Shown here in pieces: positions 10,443 through 18,727 of a stretch of 64,000 nt of DNA; position 1 is the stretch's first letter; the number at the start of each line of letters is the position of its first letter. This DNA comes from Nitrosomonas sp. Its GTDB lineage: Bacteria > Pseudomonadota > Gammaproteobacteria > Burkholderiales > Nitrosomonadaceae. Made by a program: the position numbers and the translations under genes. A model generated the notes under the pieces. It was not told where the DNA came from. It ran no database searches and saw only the letters and a program-made list of their open reading frames with translations. Location: the NCBI GenBank assembly GCA_020446045.1, contig JAGRFM010000004.1:1-64000 (forward strand), in the 5' to 3' direction.

Positions 10443-11381
10443 ATGGAGTTTTTTAGATTTAGCCGCGATATCCCCTTTATGAGCTGGCGCCGGGGGGCGG
10501 CTATTTTATCAATTGTGGCATTTGTTCTTTCCGTATTCTTTTTGGCCACAAGAGGTTTGAATTTGGGCGTTGACTTTACAGGCGGTACGGTGCTTGAAGT
10601 TGGTTATGAACAACCGGCAGATTTGAACAAAATCCGGGAAGTGTTGACAGGCTTGAATTTTACTGACGTCACCGTACTAAATTTTGGTACGTCGCGCGAT
10701 GTCATGATACGTCTGCCTGTCATGCCGGAGTTTTCAAGTGCGCAATTATCCGAAACGGTACTGGATGCTTTGAGGGAAGCGGACAGTTCCGTTGAAATGC
10801 GGCGTGTTGAATTTGTCGGCCCGCAGGTCGGAAAAGAATTACTCGAGAACGGTGCGTTGGCGTTACTGTTTGTTTCCCTGGGTATCGTGGCGTATCTGGC
10901 GGTACGATTTGAGTGGAAATTCGGTGTTGCCGGAATTCTTGCCAATATGCATGATGTGATCATTATTCTGGGCTTTTTTGCATTTTTTCAGTGGGAGTTC
11001 TCGTTAACGGTTTTAGCCGCAGTACTTGCCATACTGGGCTATTCGGTCAACGAGTCGGTGGTTATTTTTGACCGGATTCGTGAAAATTTCCGTAAGCTTC
11101 GCAAGGTGCCGGTAGAAAAAGTCATTAATAATGCCATTACCCGCACCATGGCACGGACAATTATCACGCATGGTAGCACCCAGATGGTCGTTATAACCAT
11201 GCTGTTGTTTGGTGGTGAAGTATTATTTTATTTTGCTTTGGCTTTAACTATCGGCATATGGTTTGGCATTTATTCATCCATCATGGTTGCCAGCTCGACT
11301 TTGATGCTGTTTGGCGTCAAGCGTGAAGATCTGGTGAGACCGGAAGAAAAGAAACCGGAAAACGATGGCGCTGTAGTATAA
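10443..11381 (+). CDS. secF: Protein translocase subunit SecF
   Basis: SecF partners SecD in proton-driven protein export. The 312-residue protein starts with a membrane helix (residues 18-37), then the signature [16 protein letters not shown], a short periplasmic domain, and five C-terminal helices with [19 protein letters not shown], the conserved region mirrored in SecD. The ATG follows a ribosome site (AAAGGAATTAACC). Size and order after secD are canonical. Confidence 0.97.
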   Translation: MEFFRFSRDIPFMSWRRGAAILSIVAFVLSVFFLATRGLNLGVDFTGGTVLEVGYEQPADLNKIREVLTGLNFTDVTVLNFGTSRDVMIRLPVMPEFSSAQLSETVLDALREADSSVEMRRVEFVGPQVGKELLENGALALLFVSLGIVAYLAVRFEWKFGVAGILANMHDVIIILGFFAFFQWEFSLTVLAAVLAILGYSVNESVVIFDRIRENFRKLRKVPVEKVINNAITRTMARTIITHGSTQMVVITMLLFGGEVLFYFALALTIGIWFGIYSSIMVASSTLMLFGVKREDLVRPEEKKPENDGAVV

Positions 11382-11421
11382 AAACAGCTGTTGGGATCAA
11401 CTGTCTACGGAATACCTTGAC

Positions 11422-12033
11422 ATGATTGCAGAGATTATTGAATGGATCGTCAGTACCGTAGGCAGTCTGGGTTATCCGGGTATTTTTATCCTCATGCTGC
11501 TGGAATCCAGTTTTGTACCCTTCCCCAGTGAAGTGATCATGATACCGGCCGGATACCTGGCATCAAAAGGGGAAATGCATATTCTGGTTGTCGTCTTGTG
11601 CGGTGTCTTCGGCAGTCTGTTTGGTGCGCTGATTAATTATTATCTGGCGGTTTGGCTCGGGCGTCCGTTTTTATTGCATTACGGCAAGTATGTCATGTTC
11701 AATGAAATACACTTGCAGAAAATGGAAATCTTTTTTCAGCGTCACGGCCATATTTCCACATTTACCGGGCGTTTGATTCCCATGGTGCGGCAGTATATTT
11801 CTATTCCTGCCGGTCTGGCGCGCATGAAAATCGCCATGTTCTGTTTTTATACCAGTCTCGGTGCAGGGATCTGGGTGGTCATTCTGACCTTGTTGGGTTA
11901 TTTCATTGGTGAAAACGAAGCGCTGATTAAGGAATACCTGCGCGACATCATTGCCGTGCTGTTCGTCTGTTGCGTGATTGGGGTAGGGATTTACTGGCAG
12001 GTTCAGCGCCGTTCCAATGGAGCATCATCGTAA
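11422..12033 (+). CDS. DedA family membrane protein
   Basis: The 203-residue polytopic protein has the DedA/SNARE-associated family pattern: [20 protein letters not shown] near residue 25 with its membrane-embedded acidic residue, and [18 protein letters not shown] near residue 115 with the conserved arginines. Family members are lipid scramblases or flippases; some recycle undecaprenyl phosphate and support proton-motive force and envelope integrity. It lies 40 bp after secF and 16 bp before the GNAT-nitrilase gene, so it may be part of the same transcript. The specific lipid substrate cannot be told from sequence. Confidence 0.88.
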   Translation: MIAEIIEWIVSTVGSLGYPGIFILMLLESSFVPFPSEVIMIPAGYLASKGEMHILVVVLCGVFGSLFGALINYYLAVWLGRPFLLHYGKYVMFNEIHLQKMEIFFQRHGHISTFTGRLIPMVRQYISIPAGLARMKIAMFCFYTSLGAGIWVVILTLLGYFIGENEALIKEYLRDIIAVLFVCCVIGVGIYWQVQRRSNGASS

Positions 12034-12049
12034 TCCAACTGGAATAACC

Positions 12050-13633
12050 ATGAAACCCGTTGCTCCTCAATCCAAAATCAGGAAAAAATCCGGGCGTTTG
12101 ACGATACGCAATGCCACGCAAAAAGATATTCCAGCGCTGGTAGCATTGATTAAGCGGGTTTATCAGGAAACAGACATTCCGGCTTATTCCGAAGGCGCTT
12201 TGAAGGGGCAGGTCAATAATTTTCCTGATGGCCAGCTGGTGGCGGTTTATGACCAGGAGATTGTGGGGTATTGCGCCAGTTTTCGTATAACAGGAAAAAT
12301 TGCCTTGAAGCCGCATACCTGGGTTGAAATCACCGGTAATGGGTACGCCTCGCGACACAATCCAGACGGTGAATATTTATACGGTATGGAAGTCTGCGTC
12401 GATCCGGGTTATCGCGGTTACCGCATCGGTCAGCGGTTTTACAATACGCGTAAGCAGCTATGCCAGGAAAGTGGATTAAAAGGCATTATTTTTGCGGGCC
12501 GTTTACCCAGTTATGCCAAGCGGGCAAAACGTTTTCCCGATGTGGAAGACTATGTACAGCAGATTGCCCAGAAAAAACTGCGCGACCCTGTACTGTCGTT
12601 TCAACTGCACAATAATTTTGAAGTCCTGGGTGTTATTAAGGACTATTTGCCCGGCGATCGTGAATCCATGGGCTGCGGGGTGCACCTGATATGGCGTAAT
12701 CCAAGTGTGCCTGAGGAAGCAGAAATCAAACGGCACAAGAATTATGGCGGCCGCGTGCAGGAATCTGTCCGTGTAGGTACGGTGCAATACAAAATGCGCA
12801 AGGTCAGTTCATTTGAGGAATTTGTCAGTTTCGTCGAATATTTTGTCGATGTGATGGCGGAATACAACGGGGATTTTGTATTGTTTCCCGAGTTGTTCAC
12901 CTTGCAACTGCTATCGATCGAAGATCAAAGGCTCTCGCCGGCTGAATCAATCGAGGCACTGACCAAATATACCGATCGTTTTACCAAAGCCATGCGTGAT
13001 CTGGCGTTGCGTTACAATATCAATATTATCGGTGGATCGCACCCGACGCGTATGCCGTCCGGGCGTGTGGAAAACGTTTCGTATATTTTTCTAAGAGATG
13101 GATCTGTACATAAGCAGCCTAAGATTCATCCGACGCCGGATGAAGTTTACTGGTGGAATATCGAAGGCGGCGACACATTGAGTACGATCGAGACGGACTG
13201 CGGCCCGATTGGCGTGCTGATTTGTTACGATGCCGAGTTTCCGGAACTGTCGCGCCATCTTGTCGATCAGGGTGTTTATATTATCTTCGTGCCGTTTTGC
13301 ACGGCCGTGCGTCAGGGGTATCTGCGTGTCCGGTATTGCAGTCAGGCGCGCACCGTGGAAAATCAGGTTTATGTGGTCATGTCCGGTAATGTCGGTAATC
13401 TGCCCAATGTGGCCAATATGGACGTTCAATACGCGCAAAGCTGCATTCTGACGCCTTGTGATTTTCCGTTTGACCGGGATGGCATTGCAGCCGATACGAC
13501 GCCGAATGTAGAAACAATCGCGATTGCCGATTTGCGTTTCGATTCATTGCGTACTGCACGCAATGCGGGAACCGTCCAGAACCTGAAAGACAGACGGCAT
13601 GACCTGTATTCGGTACACTGGCGCGGAAAATAA
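12050..13633 (+). CDS. GNAT acetyltransferase fused to carbon-nitrogen hydrolase
   Basis: The 527-residue protein joins two enzymes. Residues about 15-200 form a GNAT fold (TIRNATQKDIPALVALIKR at the start; the acetyl-CoA loop VCVDPGYRGYRIGQRFY). Residues about 235-510 are a nitrilase-superfamily amidohydrolase with the Glu of LFPELFT, a candidate Lys in KQPKIHPT and the nucleophile Cys in VLICYDAEFPE. Both active sites look intact. Such fusions recur in bacteria, but their substrate is unsettled; an acylated amine or omega-amide is a reasonable guess. The ATG at 12050 is chosen because GGAAT precedes it; an upstream in-frame codon would overlap dedA. Confidence 0.9.
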   Translation: MKPVAPQSKIRKKSGRLTIRNATQKDIPALVALIKRVYQETDIPAYSEGALKGQVNNFPDGQLVAVYDQEIVGYCASFRITGKIALKPHTWVEITGNGYASRHNPDGEYLYGMEVCVDPGYRGYRIGQRFYNTRKQLCQESGLKGIIFAGRLPSYAKRAKRFPDVEDYVQQIAQKKLRDPVLSFQLHNNFEVLGVIKDYLPGDRESMGCGVHLIWRNPSVPEEAEIKRHKNYGGRVQESVRVGTVQYKMRKVSSFEEFVSFVEYFVDVMAEYNGDFVLFPELFTLQLLSIEDQRLSPAESIEALTKYTDRFTKAMRDLALRYNINIIGGSHPTRMPSGRVENVSYIFLRDGSVHKQPKIHPTPDEVYWWNIEGGDTLSTIETDCGPIGVLICYDAEFPELSRHLVDQGVYIIFVPFCTAVRQGYLRVRYCSQARTVENQVYVVMSGNVGNLPNVANMDVQYAQSCILTPCDFPFDRDGIAADTTPNVETIAIADLRFDSLRTARNAGTVQNLKDRRHDLYSVHWRGK

Positions 13634-13649
13634 TACCCAAAATCCTGGC

Positions 13650-14393
13650 ATGAAATCTTCGTTTCAATTTGACAAAATAAGTGTGCGGCTGGCGATAGGT
13701 GCGGGACTGTTTGCCGGACTGTCTGTTGTGCTGTTTAGAATGGAACTGATTGATTTCCGGTTCGCCGTATCGGGACTTGCTATTTCAGCACTATCCGGGA
13801 CTTTGGCAGCACTATTGGGTGTTATTGCCATGATCAAGGCAATGATGCAGCGGAAAAGCGCCCTATCGGCTTTAATTGGATCATTGCTGGGATTTGTTGT
13901 CGCCATGCCTGTTTTATTTTCGGTGCTGGGCAGCTCCGGGTTACCGCATATTCATGATATTACAACCGATTTAGACAATCCGCCGGTTTTTTCCGTAATA
14001 CCGAGTTTACGTATTGAAACTGATAATCCATTGGATCGTCAATTCCCTGATCTTGCGCAATTGCAGCGGGAAGGTTATCCTGATCTGAAACCATTGCAAT
14101 TCAACCGTTCGCCGGAAGCGGTATTTGAACGGGCGTTGCAGTTAATCAAATCCCGTGGCTGGCAAATCGCAGCATCTGCGTCTTCGGCAGAAAAGGGCAT
14201 TATAGAAGCAACGGCGGTTACACCGGTAATGGGATTCAAGGACGATGTAATCATACGTATTCAAAATACCGGTGAGAAAGTGCAAGTGGATATGCGTTCG
14301 GTTTCAAGAGTCGGCCTTAGCGACCTGGGCGCTAACGCGAAACGCATCAGGCAGTTTCTGAACGATCTGGAAAACGATCAATCGGATCCATAA
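13650..14393 (+). CDS. DUF1499 membrane protein
   Basis: A 247-residue protein with three or four N-terminal membrane helices (about residues 11-30, 32-52, 58-78 and 80-100) and a C-terminal soluble domain from about residue 150. That domain carries the DUF1499 pattern (VFERALQLIKSRGWQI, GIIEATAVTPVMGFKDD, VDMRSVSRVGLSDLGANA). The family has no settled biochemical role. It follows the GNAT-nitrilase gene by 16 bp and ends 1 bp before the next gene, so an operon is likely. The ATG at 13650 was chosen because in-frame codons upstream lie within the preceding gene. Confidence 0.82.
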   Translation: MKSSFQFDKISVRLAIGAGLFAGLSVVLFRMELIDFRFAVSGLAISALSGTLAALLGVIAMIKAMMQRKSALSALIGSLLGFVVAMPVLFSVLGSSGLPHIHDITTDLDNPPVFSVIPSLRIETDNPLDRQFPDLAQLQREGYPDLKPLQFNRSPEAVFERALQLIKSRGWQIAASASSAEKGIIEATAVTPVMGFKDDVIIRIQNTGEKVQVDMRSVSRVGLSDLGANAKRIRQFLNDLENDQSDP

Positions 14394-14394
14394 C

Positions 14395-14817
14395 ATGTTC
14401 TCGAAGAAAAAAGTGATGAAAAAAATCCTGATTATTATAGTTTTGACATTCCTGAGTACAAACCTGGCGGCCGAATGGACAAAAATGGGCGAACGGGAAG
14501 AACAGGGCGAGAGCGGAGGCTATACGGTTTATGCCGATCTTGAGACGCTGGTCCAGATCAAGGATGAAGCCAAAATGTGGACTTTGATCGATTTTCAGGT
14601 CGAGCAGGAAGAAACGGGCGCTCGCTTTTTATCCAAAAAGGTTCGCCGCAAATATGATTGCCAGGGAAAACATGTCCGTGTTCTGGCGTATAAATTATAT
14701 AGCTGGGGAATGGGGCGGGGCGAACTTGTTCGCGCATACAGCCAGCCCCAGAAATGGGAACAAGTGCAACCTGGGAGCATGGAAGAACAGGAATGGAAGA
14801 TTGCATGCGGGCAATAA
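14395..14817 (+). CDS. Surface-adhesin protein E-like secreted protein
   Basis: The 140-residue product has a basic start, a hydrophobic segment (KKILIIIVLTFLSTNLAA) and a likely signal cleavage after LAA, so it is exported. The mature part (GGYTVYADLETLVQIKD, MWTLIDFQVEQEE, RRKYDCQGKHVRVLAYKLYS, EEQEWKIACG) matches the small surface-adhesin E-like family, with two cysteines that could form a disulphide. Its function in non-pathogens is not established. A second ATG at 14416 would trim seven residues and still leave a signal peptide. Its stop codon is immediately followed by a small repeat element. Confidence 0.72.
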   Translation: MFSKKKVMKKILIIIVLTFLSTNLAAEWTKMGEREEQGESGGYTVYADLETLVQIKDEAKMWTLIDFQVEQEETGARFLSKKVRRKYDCQGKHVRVLAYKLYSWGMGRGELVRAYSQPQKWEQVQPGSMEEQEWKIACGQ

Positions 14818-14957
14818 GAACATCTCTAAAAATCCAAACTTCTTTACAACACTTTGTTGCTCACAAAAAATGTCTCCTTACATATCAAATATATGCAGCG
14901 TATCCATTTTTTGTTCGCGCCTCGTTTTGTTTAAAATTTTGAATTTTTAGAGTCGCC
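14818..14957 (+). repeat. MITE-like repeat, copy 1 (short form)
   Basis: The ends CTCTAAAAATCCAAA and, inverted, CTCTAAAAATTCAAA are terminal inverted repeats. The interior (ACAACACTTTGTTGCTCAC, then ATATGCAGCGTATCCATTTT, then TTCGCGCCTCGTTTTGTTT) recurs almost base for base, in opposite orientation, at 15579-15758. This copy lacks about 40 bp that copy 2 retains. It starts directly after the stop codon of the adhesin-like gene. Confidence 0.85.
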
Positions 14958-14983
14958 CATGTGAATAAAATAGCCGCTGTTTT

Positions 14984-15505
14984 TTATTCTACAGGCATTC
15001 CGGGTTGATTTTCCATATAGCGGATATCGATAATAACATAACCAATCAGTCCCGCTGGACGTTCGACCGTAACTTCATCATCGAGATGCTTGCCCATCAG
15101 GGCGCGGCCAACCGGTGAATCCATGCTGATCCAGCCTTTTTCAACATCAAATTCATCGGGACCGACAATGCGGTATGTCACAGTCTCACCGGCTTCATCT
15201 TCAAGCTCTACCCAGGCGCCGAAAAAAATCTGTTGCAGATTGGCGGGCGGTTGATCGACCACGATGAGTTCATCCAGGCGTTTTTGCAAATAACGAATCC
15301 GGCGGTCTATTTCGCGCAGCTGTTTTTTGCGGTAAATATATTCGGCATTTTCGGATCGGTCGCCCTCAGCCGCAGCAGCGGATAATGCCGCAGTCACTTC
15401 CCGCCGCGTTACCCAGATATCCTTCAACTCCTGACTCAGTCTGTCATGACCGGGCTTGGTAATATAGGCCGAGCTTTTGGGTTGGGGAGGGCGGTACCGA
15501 GGCAT
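14984..15505 (-). CDS. greB: Transcript cleavage factor GreB
   Basis: GreB rescues backtracked RNA polymerase by stimulating transcript cleavage through its coiled-coil tip in the secondary channel. The 173-residue protein has the N-terminal coiled coil with the acidic tip segment [20 protein letters not shown] near residue 47 and the C-terminal FKBP-like domain ([20 protein letters not shown]). The tip sequence SENAEY plus the YRKK patch favours GreB over GreA. The gene stands alone on the minus strand between two inverted copies of the same MITE-like repeat. Confidence 0.93.
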   Translation of the reverse strand: MPRYRPPQPKSSAYITKPGHDRLSQELKDIWVTRREVTAALSAAAAEGDRSENAEYIYRKKQLREIDRRIRYLQKRLDELIVVDQPPANLQQIFFGAWVELEDEAGETVTYRIVGPDEFDVEKGWISMDSPVGRALMGKHLDDEVTVERPAGLIGYVIIDIRYMENQPGMPVE

Positions 15506-15578
15506 ACAATGGATTGTATAGGTTTAATATTGAGAAATTTCTGGTAATTTTGAAAAAACTATAAAAAGCTTAATTTAA

Positions 15579-15758
15579 GGGTGTCTCTAAAAATTCAAAG
15601 TTTTAAACAAAACGAGGCGCGAACAAAAAATGGATACGCTGCATATATTTGATATGTAAGGAGACATTTTTTGTGAGTAACAAAGTGTTGTAACAAAAGG
15701 GGTAAGCAGGTAATCTGTGGAACAGATGCTCGCAAAATTTGGATTTTTAGATGTGTCC
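15579..15758 (-). repeat. MITE-like repeat, copy 2 (long form)
   Basis: This copy is inverted relative to the copy at 14818-14957 and matches it over most of its length. It also has an internal block containing CAGATTACCTGCTTACCCC. The outer ends are GGGTGTCTCTAAAAAT and, inverted, GGACACATCTAAAAAT. The element is flanked by TTTAA on both sides (15574-15578 and 15759-15763), a candidate target-site duplication that overlaps the aldolase stop codon. Confidence 0.85.
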
Positions 15759-15759
15759 T

Positions 15760-16812
15760 TTAAGCAAGGGTGACCTCTTTGGATAAATAAACATCCTGAA
15801 TCGCATTCAAAAGTTTCACCCCTTCAGCAAACGGTTTTTGGAATGCTTTACGTCCGGAAATCAGTCCCATTCCACCTGCGCGTTTGTTGATAACAGCTGT
15901 GCGAACAGCCTGATGTAAATCGTCTTTACCACCTGACGGACCACCTGAATTAATCATGCCGATCCGTCCCATATAACAATTGGCAACCTGGTAACGTACC
16001 AGGTCAATTGGGTGATCTGTCGTTAATTCGCTATAGACCTTGGGACTGGTTTTGCCAAACTTAAGCGCCGTGTAGCCGCCGTTATTCTCAGCCATTTTTT
16101 GCTTAATGATATCGGCGCCTATGGTTGCTGCCAGGTGATTGGCCTGTCCGGTAAGATCTGCGCTGACATGATAATCTTTTTCATTTGTTTTAAACGCGGA
16201 ATTTCTGGTGTACGCCCATAAAATGGTTGCCATACCCAGACTGTGCGCATGTTCAAAGGCTTCGGTAACTTCCTGAATCTGACGGCGCGACTCTTCCGAA
16301 CCAAAAAAAACCGTAGCGCCAACAGCACAAACACCCATGTCAAAAGCCTGATCCACACTGGCAAATAAAGTTTGATCAAATTTATTGGGGTAGGTGAGTA
16401 ATTCGTTGTGGTTTATTTTTAGAATCATCGGGATTTTGTGCGCATATTGCCGCGAGACGCTACTCAAAACCCCTAATGTTGAAGCTACACCGTTACAACC
16501 CCCTTCAATCGCCAATTCACAAATACTTTTTGGATCAAAAAACATCGGATTCGGTGCGAAGGACGCTCCTGCGGAATGTTCAACGCCTTGATCGACCGGT
16601 AACAACGATAAATACCCGCTACCCGCCAAACGGCCATGATTAATTAGTGATTGCAGATTGCGTAAGACACTGGGTTTGCGGTTACTGTGTGAAGCTACCC
16701 GATCTATAAAATCCGGCCCAGGGGCATGCAGTGTGTTTTTAGGAATACCCTCACAGTGATGGTTGAGCAGCGTATCGCTTTCATCTGCCAGAATTGCAGC
16801 AATATCAGTCAT
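15760..16812 (-). CDS. fbaB: Class I fructose-bisphosphate aldolase
   Basis: The enzyme cleaves or forms fructose 1,6-bisphosphate through a Schiff-base lysine, without metal. The 350-residue protein matches the bacterial DhnA/FbaB-type class I family: [20 protein letters not shown] near the start, [36 protein letters not shown], and [15 protein letters not shown] with the phosphate-binding glycines. A ribosome site (CAGGGG) precedes the ATG. In an autotroph it would serve glycolysis, gluconeogenesis or the Calvin cycle. It is divergent from the disaccharide phosphorylase operon across a 343-bp region. Confidence 0.93.
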   Translation of the reverse strand: MTDIAAILADESDTLLNHHCEGIPKNTLHAPGPDFIDRVASHSNRKPSVLRNLQSLINHGRLAGSGYLSLLPVDQGVEHSAGASFAPNPMFFDPKSICELAIEGGCNGVASTLGVLSSVSRQYAHKIPMILKINHNELLTYPNKFDQTLFASVDQAFDMGVCAVGATVFFGSEESRRQIQEVTEAFEHAHSLGMATILWAYTRNSAFKTNEKDYHVSADLTGQANHLAATIGADIIKQKMAENNGGYTALKFGKTSPKVYSELTTDHPIDLVRYQVANCYMGRIGMINSGGPSGGKDDLHQAVRTAVINKRAGGMGLISGRKAFQKPFAEGVKLLNAIQDVYLSKEVTLA

Positions 16813-17155
16813 TTTTAATACCCCTGAAAAAGATTTGTTTAGTTATAAATTAAATAAAACAGTATGACAATCGAAGGTGGACAATGATTCATTACAAGTC
16901 TTATTAATAATTTAGGGTTGAAAAATTGAACTATAACCTAAATAATAAAAAGAAGGAGTTGGTTGTTGATTTATTCTTGCGAGAAAATATGGTTTTACAT
17001 TTTCCGCGATATCTTAAAAAATTCTAACGTTTCTCAATCTCAATTGCACTATCGGCAATGATTCCTAGAAATCCGGATTTCTGCTCAGAAAATAAAAATT
17101 AATAATCTGGTCTTGGTTTCGCGTTTTTTTACACACCCTGACAGGAGATGTAACG
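16813..17155. promoter_or_regulatory. Divergent promoter region, aldolase / phosphoglucomutase-phosphatase
   Basis: This AT-rich 343-bp stretch separates two divergent genes and must hold both promoters. I see no open gene. A ribosome site (CAGGAGATGTAACG) immediately precedes the GTG start of the right-hand gene. I cannot assign promoter boxes or an operator with confidence. Confidence 0.5.
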
Positions 17156-18727
17156 GTGAACCAGAATACAAAACCACAATTATTAAGCTTTCGCGCTGTT
17201 ATTTTTGATATGGATGGCGTTGTCACCAATACCGCAAAACTACATGCTGTGGCGTGGAAAGATTTGTTTGATGATTATCTGCAAAAGCGCGCAAAAAATG
17301 GCAAAGCGGACTTTGTTCCTTTTGACAAGAAAGAAGATTATTTGTCATACGTCGACGGAAAACCACGTTACGAAGGTGCGCGCAGTTTTCTTGAATCGAG
17401 AAGCATCAGACTACCCTATGGTAATCCTTCAGACAGCGCTGATATGGAAACTATATGTGGACTTGGAAATTCCAAGGACCGTTTTTTCGAACATTTATTA
17501 CATGAAAAAGGACCGGAACTCTTTGATTCCACTATCAGGTTAATTAAGCAACTTAAGCAACTGGGTATTGCTGTAGCCATAGTTTCATCAAGCAGGCATT
17601 GCCAGGTTGTATTAGAAATGGCTGGCATCACGTCGCTGTTTGAAGCGCGTGTTGACGGTAAAACTTCGGCTGCCTTGGGGCTCAAGGGTAAACCCAGTCC
17701 CGATATTTTTTGCAAAGCAGCTAAGTTGCTCGGTGTTGCTAATCGGGATTGTGTCGTGGTCGAGGATGCCGTGTCAGGTGTGCAAGCTGGACGTAAAGGT
17801 AGCTTTGGCTTGGTTGTCGGCCTCAATCGCGGACATAACCGTGATGCGCTTGAATCAAACGGGGCTGATATCGTACTCAATGATTTATCAGAAATTTCTG
17901 TTTCTGACATTGACGCCTTGTTTAGAAAAAAGGTGTTACCCATCGCCCTGGATTATAAGGATCAAATTGCCGAACGTATCCAAGAGCGGGAAGCCGTCAT
18001 TTTTCTCGATTATGACGGCACATTAACACCGATTGTCGCCCGGCCAGAACTTGCTGTGCTGTCGGATAAGATGCGTGCAACTATTCGCAAACTGGGCGAG
18101 ATGTGTCCAACAGCTATTGTCAGTGGACGTGCATTGTCGAATGTTAAAAACCTTGTGCAAATTGATGAACTGTACTATGCCGGTAATCATGGTTTTGAAA
18201 TTGCCAGCCCACATGATTCAACGATTTTGTATGAGAAGGGTAAAGAATTTGTTACTGCGGTAAAAGATGCGTGCCAGCGCATTGAGCTGCAGATTGCCGG
18301 TATTGACGGCGCTTTTGTTGAAAATAAAATCTATTCGCTGTCCGTTCATTACCGTCTGGCTGCGCCTGAAAGTGTGGCTGAAATAGAGCGCATAGTGGAC
18401 GAACAACTCGGAAACTATCCTAATTTACAAAAGCATGAAGGAAAGAAAGTATTTGAATTAAGACCTAAAATGGATTGGAACAAAGGTAAGGCCGTGCTAT
18501 GGCTGCTGCAAGCACTCCATTTGGATCACCCTGAAACTTTTCCAATTTATATTGGAGACGATCGTACCGATGAAGACGCTTTCCGCGTATTTAAAGGCCG
18601 GGGAATGGGGATTCTCGTGAGTGATATCCGGCAGGATTCTTATGCGGATTATGTTTTGCGCGATACGGACGAAACCCGTCAATTTCTCATGATGCTAACG
18701 ACAATGCTCGAAGAGGTGCATGCATGA
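17156..18727 (+). CDS. Beta-phosphoglucomutase fused to trehalose-6-phosphate phosphatase-like HAD domain
   Basis: The 523-residue protein holds two HAD phosphotransferases. Residues 12-260 resemble beta-phosphoglucomutase: nucleophile motif VIFDMDGVV (Asp18, Asp20), VSSSRH, and GKPSPDIF followed by VVEDAVSG. Residues 275-520 resemble OtsB trehalose-6-phosphate phosphatase: FLDYDGTLTPIV (Asp285, Asp287), IVSGRALSNV, GNHGFE and YIGDDRTDEDAF. Both nucleophiles are present. The product of a GH65 phosphorylase is beta-glucose 1-phosphate, which the N-terminal half would convert to glucose 6-phosphate; the GH65 gene overlaps this one by 4 bp. The GTG start follows a strong ribosome site. The true substrate of the phosphatase half is inferred only. 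Confidence 0.9.
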   Translation: MNQNTKPQLLSFRAVIFDMDGVVTNTAKLHAVAWKDLFDDYLQKRAKNGKADFVPFDKKEDYLSYVDGKPRYEGARSFLESRSIRLPYGNPSDSADMETICGLGNSKDRFFEHLLHEKGPELFDSTIRLIKQLKQLGIAVAIVSSSRHCQVVLEMAGITSLFEARVDGKTSAALGLKGKPSPDIFCKAAKLLGVANRDCVVVEDAVSGVQAGRKGSFGLVVGLNRGHNRDALESNGADIVLNDLSEISVSDIDALFRKKVLPIALDYKDQIAERIQEREAVIFLDYDGTLTPIVARPELAVLSDKMRATIRKLGEMCPTAIVSGRALSNVKNLVQIDELYYAGNHGFEIASPHDSTILYEKGKEFVTAVKDACQRIELQIAGIDGAFVENKIYSLSVHYRLAAPESVAEIERIVDEQLGNYPNLQKHEGKKVFELRPKMDWNKGKAVLWLLQALHLDHPETFPIYIGDDRTDEDAFRVFKGRGMGILVSDIRQDSYADYVLRDTDETRQFLMMLTTMLEEVHA

